DNA of 64,000 nucleotides. It comes from Pyrenula massariospora (taxonomy: Eukaryota; Ascomycota; Eurotiomycetes; Pyrenulales; Pyrenulaceae). The notes under the pieces were generated by a model, which saw only the letters and a list, made by a program, of their open reading frames with translations, was not told where the DNA came from and ran no database searches. The stretch spans positions 186,001 to 250,000 of the forward strand of contig JAGFMI010000022.1 in the NCBI GenBank assembly GCA_021030905.1, given 5' to 3'. Below, piece by piece: positions 21,420-31,048 of this stretch (position 1 is its first letter; the number at the start of each line of letters is the position of its first letter). The translations under genes were made by a program, and so were the position numbers.

Positions 21420-23334
21420 ATGTCTTTCATTCTCAGAAGATTTATTCATAATGAGGCGATGAAGCAGGACCCGCCAGAGATCTATGGATGGAGGGTCTAC
21501 GCTCTGGCTTGCTCAGTAAGGTGTTTAATCCTTTCTGATTTTAGGAAAATTCTTACTGACCGTGGACATCACCAAAAAGGCATGTTTCGGAGGAATGCTT
21601 TTTGGAATGGAGACCGGTATCATAGGAGGCGTCCTAACTTTAAAGCCATTTGAGGCGTATGTCCCTGCCCGATTGATCTCAAGAGTCTATTCACTAACAA
21701 TTCTCTAGCAAGTATGGGTTGACTGACCTCAGCGATGTCGCTCAAGCAAACTTATCAGCGAACATTGTTTCCACGCTTCAAGCTGGTTGCTTTGTTGGTG
21801 CGCTTGTCGCCTCAGCCATCGCTGACAGATTTGGTCGAAGATCGGCACTAATGGCAGCTGCCGTGGTGGCTTTTATCGGATCAATGATGCAGACAGGCGC
21901 CGATGGTCATCTTGCCGCTCTCTACGTTGGCCGGTATGCTCCTTAAAATTGCTTTACCTTTCCTCGGTCACTGATAGTGCTCTGTCAGTTTCCTTACCGG
22001 CCTCGGCGTTGGTGCCGCGTCTATGGTCACCCCTCTTTACGTCTCCGAAAATGCTCCACGTGCTATTCGAGGGGGTCTCACCGGTGTCTACCAATTGTTC
22101 ATTGTCTTTGGTGTTATGCTTGCTTTTTGGATCAACTATGGTTCTCTGTTGCACCTTAGTGGCAAAGCACAGTACATTGTTCCTCTTTCGATGCAGGGTC
22201 TACCGGCAGTCCTGCTCTTCATCTTCATGTCCCTCTGCAACGAGTCGCCTCGATGGCTTGCCAAGCAAGACCGCTGGGAGGCCGCCAAAACTACCCTCGC
22301 CAAGGTCCGCGCCCTCCCACCGACCCACTCGTACGTCGAGACCGAATTCCTCGAGATCTGCGCCGTGATTGAGCGCGAACGCCTTCTGATCGGCGGAGCG
22401 TCATTCTGGAATCTCCAGAAAGAAATGTGGACCATCCCCGGCAACCGGAAACGTGCACTCATCTCGATCACGCTCATGATCTGCCAACAAATGACGGGTA
22501 CAAACGCCATCAACTACTATGCGCCTCAGATCTTCAAGAACCTCGGCATCACCGGGAATACCACCGGTCTCTTCGCGACGGGAGTGTACGGAATTGTCAA
22601 GACCGTCGCCTGCGCATGCTTCCTCCTGATCGCCGCTGACTCCCTGGGACGCCGGAGATCACGTAAGTACTCCACCTTGCAAGTAAAGCAACAGAACACT
22701 AACTCAAACGGCGCAGTCCTATGGACCAGCATCGCCCAGGGCCTCGCAATGTTCTACATCGGCCTCTACGTCCGCATCTCCCCGCCCCTAAAGGGCGAAG
22801 CCGTGCCCCCGGCCGGATACGTGGCCCTGGTCTGCATCTTCCTGTTCGCCGGCTTCTTCCAGTTCGGCTGGGGGCCCGTCTGCTGGATCTACGTCTCCGA
22901 GATCCCGACCGCAAGGCTGCGGGCTATGAATGTTTCCCTCGCGGCGGCGACGCAGTGGCTGTTCAATTTTGTTGTTGCCAGGTGCGTTTTTCCACCCCCC
23001 TCATATCGTTCTGATTGTTGGTTAAGTGGTGCTGATTTGTGCTGATAGAGCGGTGCCCAACATGCTGGCCACGGTCGGCGCGCACGGCTACGGCACGTAC
23101 CTGATCTTCGGGTCGTTCTGTTTCAGCATGTTCTTCTTCGTGTGGTTCTTTATCCCCGAGACGAAGGGGATGAGTCTGGAGAAGATGGATGATCTGTTTG
23201 GGGTGACGGAGTTGGTCGAGAAGAAGGTTGTCGAGGGGGTGATTGATGCGGAGGATGTTACGGAGACGGCGAGGTTGGGGAGTGTGATGGGCAGGGGGAA
23301 GGAGGGGGGTGATGTTAGGGTTGAGAGGGCTTGA
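21420..23334 (+). CDS. MFS sugar/quinate-type permease
   Basis: Plasma-membrane proton-coupled transporter, 540 aa, in six exons: 21420-21515, 21580-21656, 21709-21933, 21989-22662, 22717-22981 and 23049-23334. All phases agree. The first intron ends in an unusual AAAAAG acceptor after a CTTACTGAC branch. Twelve membrane spans fit. Sugar-porter signatures are present: [13 protein letters not shown] in TM1, [10 protein letters not shown] after TM2, [16 protein letters not shown] after TM6, [17 protein letters not shown] in TM7 and a closing [18 protein letters not shown]. The N-terminus ([21 protein letters not shown]) is the form seen in fungal quinate permeases (QutD/Qa-y). Quinate is therefore the best guess, but no quinate catabolic genes are adjacent. 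Codons are GC-rich towards the 3' end. Confidence 0.92.
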
Positions 23335-24297
23335 GGAGTCCTTTTGTGTTGTTTTGTTTTCTTTTTGGAGGGGAGGCATGCAGAGAGAGGAATGGGAAGA
23401 TGTCTTGTATAGCTGGGGTGGGACGCTCGAGGCAGACGGGTAGGAGATAGGCTTCCTTGTAACCGCGGTACTGTCCGACCCAGACCATGTCTGTTCTTAC
23501 GAGAATCCTCAGGAAAGATGCTCAATGCCTAATCCAGACACCGTGGGCTCATCAAGACGCAACTACGTGTCTATTCCCACATGACGTTCTTGTTATACTA
23601 TAAAAATAAAATCAACAAACTAGCCATCAAAACACTTCAACCAAGAACCCCTAGAAACAAACCCTTCAAACCCCTGCCATCACAAGTCCAGTCACCTCGA
23701 CGCATCCATACTATTCGTTGCGCGTAACATACGCTGTCTAGATTCCATGTCCTCGCCTGAACACAGAGTACGTGGGGTGCGCCTTCAAGCCCCTACCCCT
23801 GACATGATCCCCTTTCCACCTGCTCACGCTCTACCCCCGAATTCCTATTACATATCCTTGAGCTTTGCCTTAATTGACGTGAGCCGACCTGACCCGATCG
23901 AGCTAGATCTGCCTACCTGGCTAGTCAATTACTTAGATAGTCACTTCTCACACATCCCCCACGAAAAATTAAGCAAGTTACGTTGAGTAGACTAAGTCAG
24001 AGCGGGTTTGGGTTGTCGGGGTGGGTGGTGAGGAGGGAGGTACGGGAAGTTGGGAGAATGGGAGGGAAGTGACCGATTATTGGTGAGGTAGAATTTCAAG
24101 TAAAGGGGGATGGAATAGGGCACTATGTACCCTGCGAAGCTCGGAATAACGCCCTGGGGCCAGATAGATGGGTTAGCGGGTGGATAGACGGTTCCGGGAG
24201 CTCGTGTGAATTTTCAGGAAAAGCAGTTCTGGATTTCGCGTGGAAACCATGTCCATTTCGTTCTGTCTCTGTAAAAGGAAGATAATTTGGTTCCATC
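23335..24297. other. Intergenic between two convergent genes
   Basis: The permease (plus) and the desaturase (minus) converge here, so the stretch should hold two 3' ends. Only a spurious 79-codon frame is present. No hairpin terminator or repeat stood out. Confidence 0.45.
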
Positions 24298-25422
24298 TCA
24301 ATTCTGAACCTCCGACTCTTTCCAACTCCCCACCAACCTTCCCCCCTCGGCCCTCTTCACCCGGCACCGCAGACCGACCTCTTTATCAAAGACAAAATTC
24401 CACGTCACAGCCGGCCAGCTCTTGTGATACGGCAGTGTGTCGTAGAATTCACGGGCCGTGGCGTGCAGCGTTGGGAGGCGGGTCCACGGTACGGCCGGGA
24501 AGTCGTGGTGCTCGTTGTGGTAGCCAACGTTGTAGGTGAGGAGGTTGAGGATGCCGTAGTAGGAGTATGTTTCCGGAATGGGCACGTTCTTCGCCTGCTC
24601 CGGTGGGGCTTTGGGCGGGTCGAAGACGTAGTGCTCGGCGATGAAGTGTGCGGCGCAGGGGTGGAGGGAGCCGGCGAGGAAGGAGGACATGAGGAGGTAG
24701 ATCAGGGAGTTGAGTCCGAGGAATTTGAGGATCATCAGGTCGAATGAAGCTTGGGCGATTATGTTCAGGAAATGGATGTTGGTGAAGGGTATCTTGTAGA
24801 CCATCATTGGTCGGAGTGCGTAGAAGAATATCTGAAAAGTGCAGAAAAATGCTTTTCCGAGTAGGGAGTCAAGAAAGATGACCTCCAGAGCTGTTGGGAG
24901 ATCTGTGTCGAGGCCGTCGACACCAAGAGATTTGTGATGGGTGAGGTGATATGGTCTGAAGGCGGCGGAATAGGGAATGCCAATTGGCACGTTGGCGAAT
25001 ATGGCGAGGAGACGATTGGCGAGGGGAGATCGGAACGCGAGATTATGGCTGATTTCATGGATGGCAAGGAAGAGATTCTGGTTAGCCGTAGCGCCGATCA
25101 TGTACGCTGTGAGTAAGAATGGCCATGATAATATAGGTGTTGAGCGGAGGAGATATGCGCAGAAGACCTGGAGGGAAACAACGGCGAGGCAGAGGTATTT
25201 GGTCCATGGCTCTGGCCCGCAGAGCTTGGTGACTTGGGGATGGGCTTTGATAATCGCCTGACGGCGCGTTCGATGTGGCTCCTCAGTGTAGGTCCAGAAG
25301 AACTTGTCTTCAACTTGAAGACTGTGTGACTTGCTGTGTTGGGAGGTCTGCAAAGATAGTTTAGCGTTGCCAGCAGTACTCGAACGACTTTGCGCGGTGG
25401 TAACGACAGTAGCTGAGGACAT
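24298..25422 (-). CDS. dsd1: Sphingolipid delta-4 desaturase
   Basis: Membrane di-iron enzyme of the ER that introduces the delta-4 double bond into dihydroceramide during glucosylceramide synthesis. Single exon, 374 aa. The chosen ATG (MSSATVV) lies 76 codons into a longer open frame whose upstream part is unconserved. The N-terminal DEGS-type block FFWTYTEEPHRTRRQAI is followed by four to five hydrophobic segments. The three His boxes are intact: HEISH at 122-126, HLTHH at 159-163 and HNEHH at 302-306. GLDTDLPTALE, after box 2, is diagnostic of this family rather than of acyl-CoA desaturases. No cytochrome b5 domain is present, as expected for delta-4 enzymes. Ends in a basic/acidic tail. 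Confidence 0.95.
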   Translation of the reverse strand: MSSATVVTTAQSRSSTAGNAKLSLQTSQHSKSHSLQVEDKFFWTYTEEPHRTRRQAIIKAHPQVTKLCGPEPWTKYLCLAVVSLQVFCAYLLRSTPILSWPFLLTAYMIGATANQNLFLAIHEISHNLAFRSPLANRLLAIFANVPIGIPYSAAFRPYHLTHHKSLGVDGLDTDLPTALEVIFLDSLLGKAFFCTFQIFFYALRPMMVYKIPFTNIHFLNIIAQASFDLMILKFLGLNSLIYLLMSSFLAGSLHPCAAHFIAEHYVFDPPKAPPEQAKNVPIPETYSYYGILNLLTYNVGYHNEHHDFPAVPWTRLPTLHATAREFYDTLPYHKSWPAVTWNFVFDKEVGLRCRVKRAEGGRLVGSWKESEVQN

Positions 25423-26639
25423 TGTGAGCTGGTAATAAAGAAAGCTTCCAGTCAGATCTTCAATTGCAAGAGACTTCTGATGTGAGCATGATTGGTCGAG
25501 AAGGAATGTTGCCAGTCCTGCCCAGCTTGCCAAAAAAGAAAGACACGCACGTGGGTCATTAAGGGTACGATCTGCAGAGTCTTGGCATAGTCTTGGCGGT
25601 CCAGGTCCTAGTCCCCGTCTCGGCATACAGTAGAAGCTACAAGCAAGCACCGAAGATAGCTGTCCATTGATGGCTATGGAAGCCAGCCTGAGGGAGCCTC
25701 GGAGTTAATCATACGCTTTGTACTCACTCTGTTGTAAGAGCGTTCGGCCCACCCTTCTAAGAGCCCTGAAACAAGCTTATCAAAACCGAAATCTAGCGAA
25801 ACCTGTGCCGAAGGAGAATGGCCATGGCGTCCCCTTCCTTGGAAAAGGGCCTCGAACTCTAATCCCTAACCTCATTGTTAAATAGTCATTTTAAAGCGAA
25901 GCTATGTCTAGCAGGCTAACATGGATGGAGAATTTGCCAAGAGTACGGGAGCGTCTGGACCTTGAAATTGTCTCAGCCTTGTCAGCCAGACTCTTTTTAA
26001 CATCCTTCTAAAGACTTTACGAGGGCTTACTGATATAGCGTACGCTTCATTCTGGTTCTTTACAACTCCACAAGGCTTAAGACGACCCGTTGAACGGACT
26101 ATATGAAGACATCAAAGACAAACTTCCTTAGCCACTACGATGTGGATTCGATTTCTCTTTCATTAGATGCCGCTCCGCCTATTCTAGTTCTAGACTTCCA
26201 TTATAATCAATTTCTCAATGTCTTTGGTTTCCCGGCTTTCACGTCACTTTCGACGGATGCTGAGGGCCATGAAGCTATAGGTGAAGTACCGATTCTTTGC
26301 GAAAACTACGGTAGAAATGGAGATCTACAGCATCTTCTTGAACAGGACGACCGTAGTACTGAGTGCAGTGGATCCAGGACGGTATAGTTACCCAAGCAAG
26401 GATGCCTGTCCTGCCAACTCCAATTGAAACTGGCTGAGGAAGTGGCCCTATCACCTGTCAAAATGGACTTTACTTACCCATGGGATCAAATCCGAAATTT
26501 CCATGGCAAAATCATAATTGTTTCGGGTATTAGCCAGATCCATTTCGCAATGTTCACTACGACAAAGATCCTTTAAGAGATTCCTAATATACCTCAGCGG
26601 CCGCTCGTCCCAGATTATACAGATTCTCCATCTGCTTTT
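25423..26639. other. Intergenic upstream of desaturase and HET relic
   Basis: Holds the desaturase promoter (minus strand). No credible gene: a 94-codon frame at 26103-26387 has no recognisable domain. Confidence 0.4.
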
Positions 26640-27318
26640 AGAGAAATGCATGATCAGCTAAATGAGCGTATGGAGAGCCATGACGTGCGTGAAAAGCCTG
26701 CCCCTTCATTTCGACTAGCTAGGCTGATAAGAGTTAATTCTTCAGATAAACGTTGCGATCCCGTGCTTGTGGATGCGGACAGCTACCCTTAAGGCGTTCG
26801 GTACGTTGCTCTTAGCTATTGCTAGGGCAACAATTCACCGCAATTTATTAGTTGTCCTCGTCTTTACAACAACGGACGACATGTATGCCATGGAAGATTT
26901 GCCGAAGACGTGTCAGGATGCCATCGTATTCACCCGTCAACTTGATGTAGACTATCTGTGGATTGATTCTGTTCGCTTATATCGATAACAAACTGCAATA
27001 AGACACCTCGTATCCTTGAGATTTACACCTCAAATTCCCGAGAGGTTTCATCTTACATAATTGAGCAATCAAAGCGTAGATACGCTCTTTCGTGTATTTA
27101 ATAGCCCCAACAACCCTCAACCCGTTGAGGGAATAGTCTCGAATTACACTAAGGTCTTTCAATCACTGTTTAATCCATGGCCACGGCTTATCCGTCCTCG
27201 GGCATCCATGTCGAAGACTAGAATACGGAAGCTTTAAGATATGATTTCATTCTTGGTTAACAGGTTTATACTTTTTTCAGATTTATATCTTTTGTTAACC
27301 CCCTTGACAATGAAACAC

Positions 27319-27442
27319 GGTCCCATGGCGTAGTTGGTTAACGCGTGAGCTCCGCCACCAGATTGAGCACAACAAAAACTAACTCCATATAAAGATCGTA
27401 CTAATAATGCGGGGATCCTGAGTTCGACCCTCAGTGGGACCA
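27319..27442 (+). tRNA. tRNA-Ile(AAU) with a 50-bp insertion between D arm and anticodon arm
   Basis: Reading 27319-27344 plus 27395-27442 gives a complete 74-nt cloverleaf. The acceptor stem pairs GGTCCCA with TGGGACC (7/7). The D arm is GCGT-AGTTGGTTA-ACGC, followed by A26. The anticodon arm is TCGTA-CTAATAA-TGCGG with anticodon AAT at 27403-27405. The variable loop is GGATC, the T arm is CTGAG-TTCGACC-CTCAG, and the discriminator is A. The A box (TGGCGTAGTTGG) and B box (GTTCGACCC) are intact, and a T5 terminator lies at 27475. The extra 50 bases do not sit at the 37/38 position of ordinary eukaryotic tRNA introns. They sit at 26/27, starting GTGAGC and ending AAAG with ACTAAC inside. The gene lies in the gap of the HET relic. 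It could also be a pseudogene made by insertion, but exact GT-AG boundaries restoring a perfect tRNA argue against that. Confidence 0.85.
27345..27394 (+). other. Putative spliceosomal-type intron within the tRNA-Ile gene
   Basis: 50 bases, GTGAGC at the 5' end, ACTAAC at 27378-27383 with the branch A 12 bases before the 3' AG. These values match mRNA introns of the same window: GTGAGC is the donor at 5792, lengths are 47-55 bp, and AAAAG acceptors occur at 21579 and 42676. Removing exactly this segment restores a normal tRNA. Confidence 0.75.
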
Positions 27443-27474
27443 TCAGGAAATCAAAAGGATGGGATACATCCAAC

Positions 27475-27479
27475 TTTTT
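27475..27479 (+). terminator. RNA polymerase III terminator of the tRNA-Ile gene
   Basis: Run of five T on the coding strand 33 bases after the discriminator base; the first such run downstream. Confidence 0.65.
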
Positions 27480-28165
27480 GCCCTCGATGTTTAACCTATG
27501 ATCTTGTTCTCTTTGTATTTTGATTCTTTGCCATCTTGTTCTTCAAGTATTTCTAAGGGCAGGCTATTTAACAAAGAAAGTTTGCCGAGCCGAGTATCAA
27601 AATTATCCGCGAGCTCTGTACGTGGCCTTGAGCCATGACGCTCGCCAATACTTCGTGTCGCGAACAAGATGGTATCGGCCATGACCACCAGGCGGCATAT
27701 CTTGACAGTCACAAAGGCCACGGTTGAGAATGTCGAACCAAATCCGTTTCCACTGGCCACCTCCGGAGCTGTTCGATTGAGCGGCTTTGCCCTACCTTAT
27801 TTTGTTCGCTCGATTACCACCATGTCTAACGGGACGGCAACAATGCAATGTGTGGATGATATATTTACAGGAAATCTCTATCTAGATGAAAGACATTCTA
27901 CCTAGTCAACTGGTCCGCTCACCATGAAGCCGTTAATTTAAAGCTGTATATGATCGTCATTGGCAGGTTCTCTTGCAAGTTCGGGGAGGCCCATCTCAGT
28001 GCCTACTTCCTTGCGACTATACTCCAGCAAAATCATGCAGACTTCACTCGAATGACACCCAATGTAGCACCTTCAGCCGAGTCGGTGTTTTTCACATCAA
28101 CGACAATTACGTCTTGATCTCGCGTCTTCGGGACGATCAAACGAAAGAAACTAGTCTCATATGAG

Positions 28166-29214
28166 CTGGATTACGGGCATAGCATGTTACATGCACGACT
28201 TTGGTCTGTTCCAAGTGATAGCGTGGAGAAGACAGACAAGCCATGCGGTGCCATCATGAGACTGTGGTAGGCCAATCTTTTCCAACGAGGAGCGGAAGAC
28301 AGATCCTGACCTCAAGATCCGAGCTGCTACAATCCGAGGGAAGTCACCGAGTATACACCATAACATGGGCAAACTCTCGGAAGAGGTGCGGCCCAGAATT
28401 CCCCTCTAGCTGCCAACGGGAGCCACGTCCTGTTTTTAGAACGGTATGAGGCCCATCGCCCAATCATTGATATCAAAGGACATACATTGGGATGAAAATG
28501 CCTCGATTGATATCAAAACCGATCAGCAGAGCTAACACGTGGATCGAGCAATGCTTTGCACAGCGGACCAAGAGAGCTAACAGACCCAGCACGTCTTGGA
28601 ACGGCCTTTATCCCTTATGCTGGCGTAAATGCCCCAAGGACAAGAATTGGTCAATCATAACCGGGGCTTACCCAGTTTTTGTCCGTAACATTCCAGATTA
28701 CGGTTGACACAAGCGAAGGCGGGACGAATTAATTTCTTAGTCCATTTATGCTGATATAGGGGATATGTTCAATGTTGGATGCGAGAGGCCGCTGGCTCAT
28801 AAGAAGTGAAGTCGATACACCTCGGCAATCTTGCGATCGAACTGCGACCGGTTTCTTATATCAAGACTTCGCTGCATATCCAGCGTGCCGCACAATTTGC
28901 CCGCTAATATGCAGTGGCGAATGCCGTATCGTATGTCATGACTTAGGGATAGTACTGTATCACCAGCAAGGAGCACGATTCCCGCGCTATTACGCAGCGG
29001 GAAAGAAGGCGTATCAGGTAGTAAACTTCTGCACGACGTTGAAAGGCGCACTATACACAGCTTCTCACCGCCGTCTACAAGAGCGCAGACCGCCGGTCAA
29101 GATGCTCCCCATGGGATGTCATTCGAGTTATTCCCAACTGAACTTAGCCCTCCTCTTCACATCCAAATTCAAATATTTCTGTATTATATCTGACTAATCT
29201 TCCTCTCCTTCACT
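28166..29214. other. Intergenic, possible decayed coding sequence
   Basis: Several frames of 60-140 codons with frequent stops in all frames. None carries a recognisable motif. Given the adjacent HET relic this may be more of the same eroded sequence. Confidence 0.35.
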
Positions 29215-30696
29215 CTACTCATCCTCATCGTCCGAAATAACCATCCTCTTCTTCCTCGCGTGCGGACTCCCCGCCGCGCCCACCTCCCCTTCCTCCATGT
29301 CATCATCCCTATCTCTTTTCGGCGTCACCTCTCTTGTCCTCTCCGCGGCCGCTGCCCCACCCCTCGTTTTCTCTCGGACCACCGTCTCCCTCCCCTCGAT
29401 CTCCAGATCATCGACGTCCGGATCGTCTTCCTCTTCTGGCTCGCCTTCGGCATCTTCATCGCCGTCTTCGTACGTCTCGATCTCCTCGTCACTGCCCGCC
29501 AGGAATTTGTCGTCCATGTCGTACTCATCTTCCCTTGTTCTACCCCTAATGCCTCCACCATATCCACCTTCACTCTCGGTGTCCGTGAGAATCTCCCCCC
29601 GCCGATTTGCCCGTGGTTTCTTCTGCTTCTTCTTCGGTCTCGTCGTCGCCATCCCCAACTCATCATCATCCCCTTCCAACCCCCTCAGCGTCAGCCCTCC
29701 ACTTCTCCGGATCCGGTTATAATTCTTCGAGTTGCGCGTCGCCTCCTTGAACTCCATGTTCTCGCGTTTCCGAATCTGGGCAAGTTTCTGGCGTTCGAGG
29801 TTTTCAGCGTCGCGCTTCGCTTTTTCTGGGTCGACGCGCAGCGTCTTGATGGTGGCGACAGGGTCTTCGTAAGCGCCGGCCGCTTTGAGGTCGGCTTGGA
29901 GAGCGAGGATGGCGGTGTCGGATTGGGAGCCGGTGGGGAGGACGCGGAGGGCGGCGGAGATTGGGGAGACGAGGCGGAAGCAGCCTGCTGTCTCATGCGG
30001 GGCAGCGAGGTAGACGTGGGCTTCTTTGTTGGGGTTGTAGGTAGTGTTGGGTTTTTGGCGCAGAGAGGTGGGGAGGGGCTTGCGAGGGTTGATGGAGTTG
30101 GGGAGTTGGCGGAGAGCTTTGGCGTCGAGGCGGTAGTGGTCTTTTGGGTTGGAAGCGATTTGAAGGGTAAAGGAGCCGTCGGACCAGCGGACTATGCGGG
30201 AGTTTGATTGGATTCGGGAGGATTTTGGGTTTGAAATGTCGTGTCGCCAGAAGATGCTACTAGATGCGACGTCGAAGGGCGAGAAGGGACCATCTTTGGA
30301 GCCATGATTCTGTATTGGGATCGCGTAGGTCTCAGGATCGAAGTTTTCGGATTCGATACCCATGAAGTCGGGCATGTTGAGGAGGTACAGTTCGCCGTCG
30401 CTCGGACGGGGATCCTTAATACGACCTAATTGAACGGAAGAAATGGTCTCGCGCTTGGGTTCTAGACTGTAGTCAAGCCGGTCATCGTCCTCCGCAAGTT
30501 CTCGATCTCTTCTATCTTCGTCATCACCGGAGTCCAGCTCTGGATCATCGAGTTTTCGCCTTTTTGGAGGAACTTCTTGGTCGTCTTCGGAACCGAAAAG
30601 GTCACCATCGCCTTCAAGTTGGCTATCAACATCTTCATTGATGCTATTTGGTCTCTCGGACAACGGAGTGTCGACTTGATCCTCGTCCGACGACAT
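29215..30696 (-). CDS. leo1: Paf1 complex subunit Leo1
   Basis: Leo1 is a subunit of the Paf1 elongation complex that travels with RNA polymerase II and supports histone modification. Single exon, 493 aa, starting MSSDEDQVDTP at 30696. The upstream 49 codons of the open frame look like leader sequence and are hydrophobic, unlike any Leo1. The N-terminus is highly acidic. The Leo1 core spans about residues 90-270: ELYLLNMPDFMGIE, FDPETYAI, SRIVRWSDGSFTLQIA, HVYLAAPH, AAGCFRLVSPIS-like. A basic region with RNSKNYNRIRRSGG follows, then a long Asp/Glu-rich tail ending MVISDDEDE. Long mirror frames on the plus strand (29260-30207) are by-products of this biased composition. Confidence 0.94.
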   Translation of the reverse strand: MSSDEDQVDTPLSERPNSINEDVDSQLEGDGDLFGSEDDQEVPPKRRKLDDPELDSGDDEDRRDRELAEDDDRLDYSLEPKRETISSVQLGRIKDPRPSDGELYLLNMPDFMGIESENFDPETYAIPIQNHGSKDGPFSPFDVASSSIFWRHDISNPKSSRIQSNSRIVRWSDGSFTLQIASNPKDHYRLDAKALRQLPNSINPRKPLPTSLRQKPNTTYNPNKEAHVYLAAPHETAGCFRLVSPISAALRVLPTGSQSDTAILALQADLKAAGAYEDPVATIKTLRVDPEKAKRDAENLERQKLAQIRKRENMEFKEATRNSKNYNRIRRSGGLTLRGLEGDDDELGMATTRPKKKQKKPRANRRGEILTDTESEGGYGGGIRGRTREDEYDMDDKFLAGSDEEIETYEDGDEDAEGEPEEEDDPDVDDLEIEGRETVVREKTRGGAAAAERTREVTPKRDRDDDMEEGEVGAAGSPHARKKRMVISDDEDE

Positions 30697-31048
30697 GTTG
30701 AACGGGTGCGTGAGGTCACTCGACTTTTTGCGGGTTGGTAATGGGAGGAAGCCCCCGTGCAGGAGAATCAGTACCAATGACGCAAAAGTGAGAGGCAGCA
30801 AGACGGTGCTTGCGGCAAGCAGCTCATGAAATTTGGGGACCAAGTGGCGTCCGCGGAGTAAAAATGCCGAATCGGGGTTAGTGGAGGCTCACAGATGCAA
30901 GGGCGGGTTGCACCTGAAGCCTGGTAGAGTCAACTTCTCATGGCCTAGACGCTCGGTTCGACCACTTCACCGCTACGAAAAATCTTCACTCTGCCACTGG
31001 CGTTACTCGAGAGTCAGGGCAGCAAGACTTAAACTTCGGCCCGCCGCA
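30697..31048. promoter_or_regulatory. Bidirectional promoter between leo1 and the MOB gene
   Basis: 352 bases separate the two divergent start codons. Both genes must be driven from here. No clear TATA box was seen on either strand. Confidence 0.55.

Larger units (their letters stand above)
26640..28165 (+). pseudogene. Decayed HET-domain (heterokaryon incompatibility) gene
   Basis: HET-domain proteins are fungal STAND/NLR-like or stand-alone self-recognition factors. Here only fragments remain. From 26649 one frame reads APSFRLARLIRVN, then YP*GVRYVALSYC*GNN, matching the HET opening (RLIDV...YVALSYCWG). The stop at 26790-26792 and the TAG at 26823-26825 (where Trp is expected) interrupt it. 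The match then shifts frame and continues with MEDLPKTCQDAI and VDYLWIDS (26890-26970), the second HET block, before another stop. Weak matches to the C-terminal part of such proteins (GAVRLSGFALP, STFSRVGVFHIND) occur at about 27756-28115. The stops fit C-to-T / G-to-A changes (CAA to TAA, TGG to TAG), as in RIP. The middle part is missing and a tRNA gene lies there. Confidence 0.75.

Noticed and set aside
29260-30207. 315-codon plus-strand frame opposite leo1
   Set aside because: It mirrors the strongly biased (acidic) leo1 coding sequence, which lacks stops on the other strand. leo1 is clearly the true gene.
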